Below, piece by piece: positions 11,728-20,581 of a stretch of DNA of 64,000 nt. The notes beneath the pieces were generated by a model. It worked only from the letters and a program-made list of their open reading frames with translations, did not search any database and was not told the DNA's origin. The stretch lies in NCBI RefSeq assembly GCF_026686735.1, contig NZ_CP113432.1:4019001-4083000 (forward strand), given 5' to 3'. Numbering within the stretch: position 1 is the first letter of the stretch; every line of letters begins with the position of its first letter. A program made the position numbers and the translations under genes. Source of the stretch: Pseudomonas triclosanedens. GTDB taxonomy: Bacteria; Pseudomonadota; Gammaproteobacteria; Pseudomonadales; Pseudomonadaceae.

Positions 11728-12387
11728 CTATCGTTCAGCCAGAGCGGCCAGGACCAGTTGGCTATTGTGCCGCCCGTAGTCGAGCAGCACCTCGCGGATC
11801 GCCGTCTCATCACGCCCGACCACCGCGCGGAGCAATTGCTCGAAGCTGCCGATGAACTGGCTCATCTCGCCTTTGCGGCGCTCCAGGGCCAGATGATAGG
11901 TGCGGCTCATGGCCGGCAGCAGGTTTTCCACGGTTTCCTGCAGGTACGGGTTGGCGGCGAACGGGAAAGCGGCGCGCATGATGTCGAAGCTGGACTCGAC
12001 GAAGGCATTGATATCGCCGCGTTCGAGGTTCTCCAGCAGGCGCTGCTGGATGGCCAGGAACGGCTGCAGGTCACTCTCCTCGCGCCAGCTTCGGGCGACG
12101 CTGCAGGCGAGCATGACGTACAGCTCGATGACCAACGAGTAGAGACTTTCGACGTGACTGGAGGAAAGCTCGGACACTTGCGCGCCACGGCGCGGCAGGA
12201 TTACGACGAGATGTCGGCGCTCGAGGATCAGCAACGCTTCGCGCACTGACCCGCGGCTGACGTTGAGGGTCTGGGTGACCTTCTGCTCCTGGATTCGCTC
12301 GCGCTCCTTGAGCTCGCCCCGGATGATGCGTTCGGCAAGATGGTGCGCGATCTGCTCAGCCAGGCTGTCCGGGGCCTTGAACGTCAT
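11728..12387 (-). CDS. GntR-family regulator (FadR/FCD type) divergent from alkB2
   Basis: Transcription factor of 219 residues. A winged helix-turn-helix (about 10-75, with VSRGSVREALLILERRHLV) is joined to a helical FCD effector domain. The start at 12387 has AAGGACA upstream and removes 60 unsupported residues. It is divergent from the alkane hydroxylase gene. The 183-bp space contains two perfect palindromes at 12440-12456 and 12525-12543, so it probably controls itself and alkB2 (inference). The ligand is unknown, although a fatty acid or alkane product would fit the neighbour. Confidence 0.88.
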   Translation of the reverse strand: MTFKAPDSLAEQIAHHLAERIIRGELKERERIQEQKVTQTLNVSRGSVREALLILERRHLVVILPRRGAQVSELSSSHVESLYSLVIELYVMLACSVARSWREESDLQPFLAIQQRLLENLERGDINAFVESSFDIMRAAFPFAANPYLQETVENLLPAMSRTYHLALERRKGEMSQFIGSFEQLLRAVVGRDETAIREVLLDYGRHNSQLVLAALAER

Positions 12388-12439
12388 GGTTGTCCTTAAG
12401 AATCGGGCGCTTTTCGAGGGGGTGTAGCGGTCGCGAAGT

Positions 12440-12456
12440 GTAACACAGGGTGTTAC
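12440..12456. promoter_or_regulatory. Palindromic operator between gntR and alkB2
   Basis: GTAACAC-AGG-GTGTTAC, a perfect 7-bp inverted repeat with a 3-bp spacer, lies 53 bp upstream of the gntR start. Its symmetry and position suggest a dimeric regulator site, probably autoregulation of the adjacent GntR gene. Confidence 0.55.
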
Positions 12457-12524
12457 CGCGCCATCCCCTCCGGCGGGTCGACGACAGAACAAAGGTTTGT
12501 GCGTCTGGCGGCAAGAACGAGCGC

Positions 12525-12543
12525 AGGATTGTCGGACAATCCT
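12525..12543. promoter_or_regulatory. Palindromic operator upstream of alkB2
   Basis: AGGATTGTCGGACAATCCT is a perfect 9-bp inverted repeat around a central G, ending 27 bp before the alkB2 start codon. Its core TTGTCNGACAA is the same as in the sites near the lhgO gene, which are linked to another FCD-type GntR regulator. A repressor bound here would block the alkB2 promoter or early transcription. Confidence 0.6.
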
Positions 12544-12570
12544 ACGAAAATACCGTTCGGGAGTCATCCC

Positions 12571-13704
12571 ATGTTCGCCTTCCTTTCCCCTGCCTGGATG
12601 TTGCGCCTGAAAAAGGCCGGCTACTGGATCTGGTTGATCCCTGTGTTCGGCATTCCGCTCAGCTACTGGTGGTCATACGGCAGCGAGTATCCCAATGCCT
12701 GGGCCTGGCTGGTGATCAGCGTGGTATTCGGCGTGATTCCACTGCTGGACTTCGTGGTCGGACGCGACCCGGCCAACCCGGACGAAGTCGAGGAAGTACC
12801 GCCGATGGAACGCGAGGGCTACTACCGCTTCCTCAGCCTCGCCACCGTTCCGCTGCTGATCGGCATGCTGGTTTACGGCGGCTGGGTGCTGGCCAACTAC
12901 GATGCGTGGAACTGGGTCGGCCAACTGGGCTGGATCCTGTCGGTGGGTACCGTGATGGGCGCCATCGGTATCACCGTGTCCCACGAGTTGATCCACAAGG
13001 ACCCGGAGCTGGAGCAGAATGCCGGCGGCCTGCTGCTGGCGGCGGTGTGCTATGGCGGCTTCAAGGTCGAGCACGTGCGCGGGCACCATGTGCACGTGTC
13101 CACCCCCGAAGACGCCTCGTCGTCTCGCTACGGGCAGAGCCTCTACGCGTTTCTGCCCCACGCCTACAAGCATAACTTCCTCAACGCCTGGAAGCTGGAG
13201 AGCGAGCGCCTCAAGCGCAAGGGGCTGCCGGCGCTGCACTGGCGCAACGAGCTGATCTGGTGGTACGTCATCAGCGCGCTATTCCTGGCCGGCTTCAGCG
13301 TGGCCTTCGGCTGGATCGGCGCGCTCTACTTCATCGGCCAGTCGGTTATGGCCTTCACCCTGCTGGAGATCGTCAATTACGTCGAACACTACGGCCTGCA
13401 TCGCCGCCGGCTGGACAGCGGGCGCTACGAGCGGACCACCCACGAGCACTCCTGGAACAGCAACTTCCTGCTGACCAACCTGTTCCTCTTCCACCTTCAG
13501 CGCCATTCCGACCATCACGCCCACGCCAAGCGGCGCTACCAGGTACTGCGCCATTTCGACGAAAGCCCGCAACTGCCCAATGGCTACGCCGGGATGATCG
13601 TCCTCGCGCTGTTCCCGCCGCTCTGGCGCGCAGTGATGGACCGCCGGGTACGCGCCTACTACGCCGGCGAGGAGTACCAGTTGAGCGCCACCCAGCAAGC
13701 CTGA
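12571..13704 (+). CDS. alkB2: Alkane 1-monooxygenase (AlkB2 type)
   Basis: Integral-membrane di-iron enzyme that hydroxylates medium- to long-chain n-alkanes to 1-alkanols, with rubredoxin as electron donor. The eight-His signature is complete: HELIH (138-142), EHVRGHHVH (167-175), the NYVEHYGL motif and a third box HSDHHAHAKRRYQ near residue 310. At least four hydrophobic segments precede or separate the boxes. The 377-residue length matches AlkB2 of P. aeruginosa. The ATG at 12571 is chosen because it begins the family-typical N-terminus; the longer frame upstream contains the operator. No rubredoxin or reductase gene is adjacent. Divergent GntR gene and palindromes suggest regulated expression. 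Confidence 0.95.
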   Translation: MFAFLSPAWMLRLKKAGYWIWLIPVFGIPLSYWWSYGSEYPNAWAWLVISVVFGVIPLLDFVVGRDPANPDEVEEVPPMEREGYYRFLSLATVPLLIGMLVYGGWVLANYDAWNWVGQLGWILSVGTVMGAIGITVSHELIHKDPELEQNAGGLLLAAVCYGGFKVEHVRGHHVHVSTPEDASSSRYGQSLYAFLPHAYKHNFLNAWKLESERLKRKGLPALHWRNELIWWYVISALFLAGFSVAFGWIGALYFIGQSVMAFTLLEIVNYVEHYGLHRRRLDSGRYERTTHEHSWNSNFLLTNLFLFHLQRHSDHHAHAKRRYQVLRHFDESPQLPNGYAGMIVLALFPPLWRAVMDRRVRAYYAGEEYQLSATQQA

Positions 13705-13723
13705 CAAAAGCGTTCCACGCCTT

Positions 13724-13758
13724 GGCGACAAGCCTTACCCCGGCTTGCCGCCTTTTTT
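13724..13758 (+). terminator. Rho-independent terminator after alkB2
   Basis: A hairpin with arms GGCGACAAGCC and GGCTTGCCGCC (one A-C mismatch, 7-nt loop) is followed by six T. It begins 20 bp after the alkB2 stop. Confidence 0.85.
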
Positions 13759-13954
13759 GTTTCTGCTGCCCGGAACCGAACCGCTCTTCGTCGCGCAGCG
13801 ATACCCATCACGCCTCTTACGCAGACTCGCCCAGGCTCCCTCCATCCTGCTGGCGCCCCTTGCAAATCGCGCGCGGGGCCATGCCGACAAAGCCTGTCTA
13901 AATGCCGTTCATCATCCGCAGAAAAACTTTCTGACCACTGAGACAGAATTTTTA

Positions 13955-13983
13955 TTGACTCAAAAGTCAGCTTTTCATAGATT
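13955..13983 (+). promoter_or_regulatory. Promoter of the xdhABC operon with overlapping inverted repeat
   Basis: A -35 box TTGACT (13955-13960) and -10 box TAGATT (13978-13983) are spaced by 17 bp, giving a leader of about 40 nt to the xdhA start. The inverted repeat TGACT-CAAA-AGTCA (13956-13969) overlaps the -35 box and could bind a regulator. The TTGTATACAA site seen at other purine genes is absent. Between this promoter and the alkB2 terminator I see no further feature. Confidence 0.6.
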
Positions 13984-14031
13984 CGCCATCCAGTGCCCTA
14001 CCAAAAACAAGAATCAGCCTGGAGGCAAGCC

Positions 14032-15495
14032 TTGATCAGGTTCCTGCTCAATCGCGAGCTGCGCGTCGAAGACCGCCTCGACCCCAATCTCACCGTCCTC
14101 AACTACCTGCGCCAGCATCTGGGCAAGACCGGAACCAAGGAGGGTTGCGCCTCCGGTGACTGCGGCGCCTGTACGGTGGTCGTCGGAGAACTGGTTGGCG
14201 ACGAAGGCGCCGAGCGCATTCGCTACCGCACCCTCAACTCCTGTCTCACCTTCGTTTCCTCGTTGCACGGCAAGCAGTTGATCAGCGTCGACGACCTCAA
14301 GCACCGCGGCGAACTGCACGGCGTGCAGCAAGCGATGGTCGACTGCCACGGCTCGCAATGCGGCTTCTGCACCCCAGGCTTCGTCATGTCGCTGTTCGCC
14401 CTGCAGAAGAACACCACCGGCGAAAGTGCCGAAGCGCGCAAGGCCGAGGCTCATGAGGCGCTGGCCGGCAACCTCTGCCGCTGCACCGGTTACCGGCCGA
14501 TCCTCAATGCCGCCGAACAGTCATGCTGCCAGAAGCAGCCGGACCAGTTCGACGCCGCCGAAGCCCAGACCATCGCCCAGCTCAAGGCCATCGCCCCGCG
14601 CGAAACCGCCGAGCTCAACAGCGGCGACAAGCGCTGCCTGCTGCCGCTGACCATCGCCGACCTTGCCGACCTCTACACCGCCAACCCGCAGGCGCGCCTG
14701 CTGGCCGGCGGCACCGACCTGGCGCTGGAAGTCACCCAGTTCCACCGCGAACTGCCGGTGATGATTTACGTCGGCCATGTCGAGGAAATGAAGCGCGTCC
14801 AGGTCTTCGACGACCGCATCGAGATCGGTGCCGCCACCGCGCTGACCGACTGCTACGAAGCACTGTCGCGCGACTACCCGGACTTCGGCGAATTGCTGCA
14901 CCGCTTCGCCTCGTTGCAGATCCGCAACCAGGGCACCCTGGGCGGCAACATCGGCAACGCCTCCCCCATCGGCGACTCGCCGCCGCTGCTGATCGCGCTG
15001 GGCGCACGGATCGTCCTGCGCAAGGGCGCCGAACGCCGCGAGCTGCCGCTCGACGAATACTTCATCGACTACAAAGTCACCGCGCGCCAGGAGGGCGAGT
15101 TCATCGAACAGGTGATCGTCCCGCGTCCACAGGCCGGCCAGATGTTCCGCGCCTACAAGGTCTCCAAGCGCCTGGACGACGATATCTCCGCCGTCTGCGC
15201 CGCCTTCAGCCTGACGGTCGAAAACAACAGAATCACCGCCGTGCGCACCGGTTTCGGCGGCATGGCTGCCATCCCGAAACGCGCCCGCGCCTGCGAAGCC
15301 GCGCTGCTGGGCCAGCCGTTCAACAGCGCCACCTTCGAACACGCCGCGCTGGCACTGAGCGAGGACTTCACCCCGCTCTCCGACTTCCGTGCGAGCAAGG
15401 AATACCGCCTGCTCACCGCACAGAACCTGCTGCGCAAGTGCTTCCTGGAACTGGAAGCTCCCCAGGCCGTAACTCGGGTGACCTCATATGCATAA
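14032..15495 (+). CDS. xdhA: Xanthine dehydrogenase small subunit (FeS/FAD)
   Basis: Electron-transfer subunit of xanthine dehydrogenase, which oxidises hypoxanthine to xanthine and urate and passes electrons to NAD+. The N-terminal plant-ferredoxin [2Fe-2S] domain (CASGDCGAC, then C in NSCLTF) is followed by the second [2Fe-2S] domain (CGFCTPGF and LCRCTGYRP) and a C-terminal FAD-binding domain (LLAGGTDL, GTLGGNIGNASPIGDS). I start it at the TTG at 14032, because GGAGG ends 6 nt before it and translation then begins IRFLLNREL, the family N-terminus; the upstream ATG frame adds 13 unrelated residues. 487 residues. It overlaps xdhB by 8 bp. Confidence 0.95.
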   Translation: MIRFLLNRELRVEDRLDPNLTVLNYLRQHLGKTGTKEGCASGDCGACTVVVGELVGDEGAERIRYRTLNSCLTFVSSLHGKQLISVDDLKHRGELHGVQQAMVDCHGSQCGFCTPGFVMSLFALQKNTTGESAEARKAEAHEALAGNLCRCTGYRPILNAAEQSCCQKQPDQFDAAEAQTIAQLKAIAPRETAELNSGDKRCLLPLTIADLADLYTANPQARLLAGGTDLALEVTQFHRELPVMIYVGHVEEMKRVQVFDDRIEIGAATALTDCYEALSRDYPDFGELLHRFASLQIRNQGTLGGNIGNASPIGDSPPLLIALGARIVLRKGAERRELPLDEYFIDYKVTARQEGEFIEQVIVPRPQAGQMFRAYKVSKRLDDDISAVCAAFSLTVENNRITAVRTGFGGMAAIPKRARACEAALLGQPFNSATFEHAALALSEDFTPLSDFRASKEYRLLTAQNLLRKCFLELEAPQAVTRVTSYA

Positions 15496-17878
15496 GCCAC
15501 AGAAAAGCCAGGAAGAACTCGCCGCACTGTTCCGCGCCGACCTCACCACCGGCGTCGGCCGCAGCGTCAAGCACGAGAGCGCGCCAAAGCACGTCAGCGG
15601 CGAGGCGATCTACATCGACGACCGCCTGGAATTCCCCAACCAGCTGCACGTCTACGCCCGCATGAGCGACCGCGCCCACGCGCGCATCACCAAACTGGAC
15701 GTGAGCCCCTGCTACCAGTTCCCCGGCGTGGCCATCGCCATCACCAAGGACGACGTGCCCGGCCAACTCGACATCGGCCCGGTAGTAGCCGGCGACCCGC
15801 TACTGGCGGACGGCAAGGTCGAGTACGTCGGCCAGATGGTCATCGCCGTGGCCGCCGACAGCCTGGAAACCGCACGCAAGGCGGCAATGGCAGCGATCAT
15901 CGAATATGAAGACCTGGAGCCGGTGCTCGACGTGGTCGAGGCGCTGCGCAAGAAGCACTTCGTGCTCGACAGCCATCAGCACAAGATCGGCGACTCCGAC
16001 GCCAAGCTCGCCACCGCGCCGAACCGCATCCAGGGCACCCTGCACATCGGCGGCCAGGAACACTTCTACCTGGAGACGCAGATCTCCTCGGTGATGCCCA
16101 CCGAAGACGGCGGCGTGATCGTCTACACCTCCACGCAGAACCCCACCGAGGTGCAGAAGCTGGTCGCCGAAGTGCTGGGCATCTCCTTCAACAAGGTGGT
16201 CATCGACATGCGCCGCATGGGCGGCGGCTTCGGCGGCAAGGAAACCCAGGCCGCCGCGCCCGCGTGCCTGTGCGCGGTGATCGCGCGCCTCACCGGGCGC
16301 CCGGCGAAGATGCGCCTGCCGCGAGTCGAAGACATGCAGATGACCGGCAAGCGCCACCCCTTCTACGTCGAGTACGACGTCGGCTTCGACGACGACGGCC
16401 TGCTGCACGGCATCAATATCGACCTGGCCGGCAACTGCGGCTACTCGCCGGACCTCTCCGGCTCCATCGTCGACCGTGCGATGTTCCACGCCGACAATGC
16501 CTACTTCCTCGGCAACGCCACGGTGAACGGTCACCGCTGCAAGACCAACACCGCCTCGAACACCGCCTACCGCGGTTTCGGTGGCCCGCAGGGCATGGTC
16601 GCCATTGAGGAGATCATGGACGCGGTCGCACGTCACCTCGGCAAGGACCCGCTGGAAGTGCGCAAGCGCAACTACTATGGCAAAGACGAACGCAACGTCA
16701 CTCACTACTACCAGCAAGTGGAACACAATCTGCTGCAGGAGATGACCGAAGAACTGGAAGCCAGCGCCGAGTACGCCAGGCGCCGCGCCGAAATCCGCGA
16801 GTTCAACGCCACCAGCCCGGTGCTGAAGAAAGGCCTGGCGCTGACCCCGGTGAAATTCGGCATCAGCTTCACCGCCACCTTCCTCAACCAGGCCGGTGCG
16901 CTGATCCACATCTACACCGACGGCAGCATCCACCTGAACCACGGCGGCACCGAGATGGGCCAGGGCCTGAACACCAAGGTCGCCCAGGTGGTGGCCGAGG
17001 TCTTCCAGGTCGACATCGACCGCGTTCAGATCACCGCGACCAACACCGACAAGGTGCCCAACACCTCGCCGACCGCTGCGTCCTCCGGCGCCGACCTGAA
17101 CGGCAAGGCCGCGCAGAACGCAGCCGAAACCCTCAAGCAGCGACTGGTGGAGTTCGCCGCCAGGCACTGGAAGGTGACCGAGGAAGACGTCGAGTTCCGC
17201 AACAACCAGGTACGCGTACGCGATCTGATCATTCCGTTCGAGGAGCTGGTGCAGCAGGCCTACTTCGGCCAGGTGTCGCTGTCCTCCACCGGCTTCTACC
17301 GCACGCCGAAGATCTACTACGACCGCAGCCAGGCCCGCGGCCGGCCGTTCTACTACTTCGCCTATGGCGTGTCGTGCTCGGAAGTCATCGTCGACACACT
17401 CACCGGCGAGTACCGGATGCTGCGCAGCGACATCCTCCACGATGTCGGCGCCTCGCTGAACCCGGCCATCGACATCGGCCAGGTGGAAGGCGGCTTTGTC
17501 CAGGGCATGGGCTGGCTGACGATGGAAGAGCTGGTGTGGAACGCCAAGGGCAAGCTGATGACCAGCGGCCCGGCGAGCTACAAGATCCCGGCCATCGCCG
17601 ACATGCCCATCGACCTGCGGGTGAAGCTGGTGGAGAACCGCAAGAACCCGGAGCAGACCGTCTTCCACTCCAAGGCCGTCGGCGAGCCGCCGTTCATGCT
17701 CGGCATCTCGGTGTTCTGCGCCATCAAGGACGCCGTGGCAAGCCTGGCCGACTACCGCGCCCAACCGCAGATCGACGCCCCGGCGACCCCGGAGCGCGTA
17801 CTCTGGGGCGTGGAGCAGATGCGCAAGCTCAGGCTCGCCCGGCAGGACAAGGTCCCGGCGCAGGTGGAACCGGCCTGA
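15488..17878 (+). CDS. xdhB: Xanthine dehydrogenase large subunit (molybdopterin)
   Basis: Catalytic subunit (796 residues) that binds the molybdenum cofactor and hydroxylates purines. Family motifs include GQEHFYLE, GGGFGGKE near the substrate channel, the Arg-containing TAYRGFGGPQG, the EMGQGLNTK loop and the C-terminal KAVGEPPFML, whose Glu is the catalytic base. The start overlaps the end of xdhA by 8 bp, implying translational coupling. Together with xdhA it forms the bacterial split version of the enzyme; the product urate is the substrate of the uricolytic genes 20 kb to the right. Confidence 0.97.
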   Translation: MHKPQKSQEELAALFRADLTTGVGRSVKHESAPKHVSGEAIYIDDRLEFPNQLHVYARMSDRAHARITKLDVSPCYQFPGVAIAITKDDVPGQLDIGPVVAGDPLLADGKVEYVGQMVIAVAADSLETARKAAMAAIIEYEDLEPVLDVVEALRKKHFVLDSHQHKIGDSDAKLATAPNRIQGTLHIGGQEHFYLETQISSVMPTEDGGVIVYTSTQNPTEVQKLVAEVLGISFNKVVIDMRRMGGGFGGKETQAAAPACLCAVIARLTGRPAKMRLPRVEDMQMTGKRHPFYVEYDVGFDDDGLLHGINIDLAGNCGYSPDLSGSIVDRAMFHADNAYFLGNATVNGHRCKTNTASNTAYRGFGGPQGMVAIEEIMDAVARHLGKDPLEVRKRNYYGKDERNVTHYYQQVEHNLLQEMTEELEASAEYARRRAEIREFNATSPVLKKGLALTPVKFGISFTATFLNQAGALIHIYTDGSIHLNHGGTEMGQGLNTKVAQVVAEVFQVDIDRVQITATNTDKVPNTSPTAASSGADLNGKAAQNAAETLKQRLVEFAARHWKVTEEDVEFRNNQVRVRDLIIPFEELVQQAYFGQVSLSSTGFYRTPKIYYDRSQARGRPFYYFAYGVSCSEVIVDTLTGEYRMLRSDILHDVGASLNPAIDIGQVEGGFVQGMGWLTMEELVWNAKGKLMTSGPASYKIPAIADMPIDLRVKLVENRKNPEQTVFHSKAVGEPPFMLGISVFCAIKDAVASLADYRAQPQIDAPATPERVLWGVEQMRKLRLARQDKVPAQVEPA

Positions 17879-18052
17879 TGCAGTGATCATGGGGTGCCGC
17901 TGGCACGGAAAGACGTCCCCACTTCCGTCCTCCTCCGGGCCAGCGGCGCCCCTCCCCTTGCAGAACCGCAGCAGCGGATTCCGTTCACATTGAGCCGGAT
18001 GCCACCGCGAACGCCCGCCCCTGCGAAAATCCAACCTCCGAGGTTCGTAACG

Positions 18053-18904
18053 ATGAACTGGATCAGTGCCCTCGCCGACCTGCAACAGCGCGCCGAAGCC
18101 AGCGTGCTGGTGACCATCATCGAGGAACGCGGCTCGACCCCGCGCAACGCCGGCTCGAAAATGGTCGTCAGCGCCGACAAGGCCTACGACACCATCGGCG
18201 GCGGACACCTCGAATTCAATGCCATGCAGATCGCCCGCGAGATGCTCCTGGGCCGCGAGCGCGAACCGCGCCTGGAACGCTTCAGCCTCGGTGCCAGCCT
18301 CGGCCAGTGCTGCGGCGGCGCCACCGTCCTGCTATTCGAGCCGATGGGCCAGCCGCAGGCGCACATCGCCGTATTCGGAGCCGGACACGTCGGTCGTGCG
18401 CTGGTTCCCCTGCTCTCCAGCCTGCCGTGCAAGGTGCGCTGGATCGACTCGCGGGAGACGGAATTCCCCGAGCGGATTCCCGACGGCGTGGAGAAAGTGA
18501 TCAACGAAGAGGTGATCGACGAGGTTGCCGAAATGCCCGCCGGCAGCTACTTCATCGTCATGACCCACAACCACGCGCTGGATCTTGAGCTGACCGCCGA
18601 AATCCTCAAGCGCAACGACTTCACCTACTTCGGCCTGATCGGCTCGCAGACCAAGCGTGCCAAGTTCGAGCATCGCCTGCGCGACCGTGGCTTCGCCAGC
18701 GACACCGTGCAACGCATGCGTTGCCCGATGGGCATCAGCGAAGTCAAAGGCAAACTGCCGGTGGAAATCGCCGTATCCATCGCCGGCGAGGTGATCGCCA
18801 CCTACAACGCCACCTTCGGTCAGGAGACCGGCAAGGGCGAGAACACCGTGGCCAAACTGTTACCCGGCAGCCGCCGCGCACGCACCGCCGAGAGCGGCGC
18901 CTGA
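18053..18904 (+). CDS. xdhC: XdhC molybdenum-cofactor insertion chaperone
   Basis: Accessory protein (283 residues) that binds the molybdenum cofactor, supports its sulfuration and inserts it into XdhB. It has the N-terminal XdhC/CoxI segment with ERGSTPRNAGSKM, the CCGG motif (GQCCGGA) and a C-terminal Rossmann-like domain (FGAGHVGRALVPLL). The start at 18053 has GAGG upstream; the in-frame extension over the 174-bp gap after xdhB has no family similarity. It is the third gene of the operon. Confidence 0.93.
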   Translation: MNWISALADLQQRAEASVLVTIIEERGSTPRNAGSKMVVSADKAYDTIGGGHLEFNAMQIAREMLLGREREPRLERFSLGASLGQCCGGATVLLFEPMGQPQAHIAVFGAGHVGRALVPLLSSLPCKVRWIDSRETEFPERIPDGVEKVINEEVIDEVAEMPAGSYFIVMTHNHALDLELTAEILKRNDFTYFGLIGSQTKRAKFEHRLRDRGFASDTVQRMRCPMGISEVKGKLPVEIAVSIAGEVIATYNATFGQETGKGENTVAKLLPGSRRARTAESGA

Positions 18905-18925
18905 TTTTCAACGTGCCTGGCTTCG

Positions 18926-18955
18926 CGATGGGTGGAGCGCCAGCGATACCCATCG
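18926..18955. repeat. Intergenic palindromic repeat, GGTGGAGCGC type
   Basis: CGATGGGT and ACCCATCG form a perfect 8-bp stem around GGAGCGCCAGCGAT. The same GGTGGAGCGC core, in opposite orientation, lies in the hairpin at 54208-54244, and half of it (GCAGCGATACCCATC) occurs near 13796-13811. This looks like a dispersed repeat of the REP kind. It sits between xdhC and guaD. Confidence 0.6.
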
Positions 18956-18998
18956 AATAGCGTCCGAAGACGCGCCAATTCCGATTTGCGAGAGATCA

Positions 18999-20303
18999 AT
19001 GAGCACTCAAGCCAAAGCCTACCGCGCCAGTATCCTGCACAGCGTCGCCGACCCCGCCGAAGTCGGCGTGGAGAAGTCCTACCAGTACTTCGAGGACGGC
19101 ATCCTGCTGGTGGAAGACGGCAAGGTATCCCGACTCGGCAACGCCGCCGACCTGCTGCCGCAACTGGGCGGCGTGGAAGTGGTCGAGTACCGCGACGCAC
19201 TGATCACCCCCGGCTTCATCGACACCCATATCCACTACCCGCAGACCGGCATGATCGCCTCCTATGGCGAGCAACTGCTGGACTGGCTGAACACCTACAC
19301 CTTCCCCACCGAGAAGCAGTTCGCCGATCCGGCCCATGCCGCCGACGTGGCCGGCATCTTCCTCAAGGAACTGCTGCGCGCCGGCACCACCACCGCACTG
19401 GTGTTCGGCACCGTGCACCCGCAATCGGTCGACGCCCTGTTCGGCGCCGCCGAAAAACTCGACCTGCGCCTGATCGCCGGCAAGGTGATGATGGATCGCA
19501 ACGCCCCGGACTACCTGACCGACTCCGCGCAAAGCAGCTACATCGACAGCAAGGCGCTGATCGAGCGCTGGCATGGCAAGGGCCGCCTGCTCTATGCGGT
19601 GACCCCGCGCTTCGCCCCGACCAGTACCCCCGAACAACTGGACATCGCCGGACGCCTGCTCAAGGAACACCCGGGCGTGTACCTGCACACGCACCTGTCG
19701 GAAAACCTCAAGGAAATCGAGTGGGTCAAGGAACTGTTCCCGGAGCGCAAGGGCTACCTGGACGTCTACGACCACCACGGCCTGCTCGGCCCGCGCTCGG
19801 TGTTCGCCCACGGCGTGCACCTGTGTGATGGCGAATGCCAGCGCCTGTCCGAAACCGGTTCGGCCGTGGCCTTCTGCCCGACCTCGAACCTGTTCCTGGG
19901 CAGCGGCCTGTTCGACCTGGCGAAGCTGGAAAGGCACAAGGTCAAGGTCGGCCTGGGCACCGACGTCGGCGCCGGCACCAGCTTCTCCCAACTGCAATCG
20001 CTGAACGAAGCCTACAAAGTGATGCAATTGCAAGGCATCAAGCTCGACCCGTTCAAGTCGCTGTACCTGGCCACCCTCGGTGGCGCCCGCGCGCTGGAGC
20101 TGCAGGACAAGGTCGGCAGCTTCGCCCGGGGCAACGAGGCGGACTTCGTGGTCCTCGACTACAAGGCCACCCCGCTGCTGGACTACCGCCTGCAACAGGC
20201 CCGGACTCTCGAAGAGAAACTTTTCGCGCTGGTCATCCTCGGCGACGACCGTACCGTGAAGGAAACCTTCGCGCATGGCCGCAGCGTGCATCGCCGCGGT
20301 TGA
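18999..20303 (+). CDS. guaD: Guanine deaminase
   Basis: Zinc amidohydrolase (434 residues) that converts guanine to xanthine and ammonia, feeding xanthine dehydrogenase. Metal ligands are seen in GFIDTHIHYPQ (HxH), HTHLSEN, FAHGVHL and the Asp of GLGTDVGAGTS. The segment PTSNLFLGSGLFD is typical of GuaD. It lies 94 bp after xdhC on the same strand, separated by a palindromic repeat, so co-transcription is possible but not certain. Length and motifs fit the P. aeruginosa enzyme encoded in the same position. Confidence 0.96.
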   Translation: MSTQAKAYRASILHSVADPAEVGVEKSYQYFEDGILLVEDGKVSRLGNAADLLPQLGGVEVVEYRDALITPGFIDTHIHYPQTGMIASYGEQLLDWLNTYTFPTEKQFADPAHAADVAGIFLKELLRAGTTTALVFGTVHPQSVDALFGAAEKLDLRLIAGKVMMDRNAPDYLTDSAQSSYIDSKALIERWHGKGRLLYAVTPRFAPTSTPEQLDIAGRLLKEHPGVYLHTHLSENLKEIEWVKELFPERKGYLDVYDHHGLLGPRSVFAHGVHLCDGECQRLSETGSAVAFCPTSNLFLGSGLFDLAKLERHKVKVGLGTDVGAGTSFSQLQSLNEAYKVMQLQGIKLDPFKSLYLATLGGARALELQDKVGSFARGNEADFVVLDYKATPLLDYRLQQARTLEEKLFALVILGDDRTVKETFAHGRSVHRRG

Positions 20304-20581
20304 CCCTTACGGTCGCGGTGCTGGAGCCTCGCTCAGGACCAATCCGGCGCCGCGGCCGCTTTTCATTCACCGCCCCTGCACGTCAATCGCGGACGAAGCC
20401 CGCACCCGCAAAAGCAGCGCCTGCCGAAGACGCTCGCAGGACAGGTGGAGCGAAGCGAGCTCCATCGACCGATTCACCGGCCACTCGATGGATATCGCCT
20501 CGCGCCGTACCCTTCTGCGACCCACATCTGCTGAGCCACCAACAAGCGCACGTCCGCGATGATCGCGCACCGCGCCGCTGG
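20304..20581. other. guaD-usp intergenic region with small hairpin
   Basis: 278 bp between convergent genes with no supported open frame. It contains TGGAGCGAAGCGAGCTCCA near 20451-20463, a short hairpin resembling the dispersed GGTGGAGC repeats, but no T-rich terminator. Confidence 0.35.

Noticed and set aside
13745..14035. Possible short gene between alkB2 and xdhA
   Set aside because: The frame covers the terminator and the xdh promoter and has no coding features.
15800..18208. 802-codon open frame opposite xdhB and xdhC
   Set aside because: Antisense of two well-supported genes; no domain and no initiation signal.
20448..20475. Terminator of guaD
   Set aside because: The hairpin has no T tract; treated as a repeat-like element instead.
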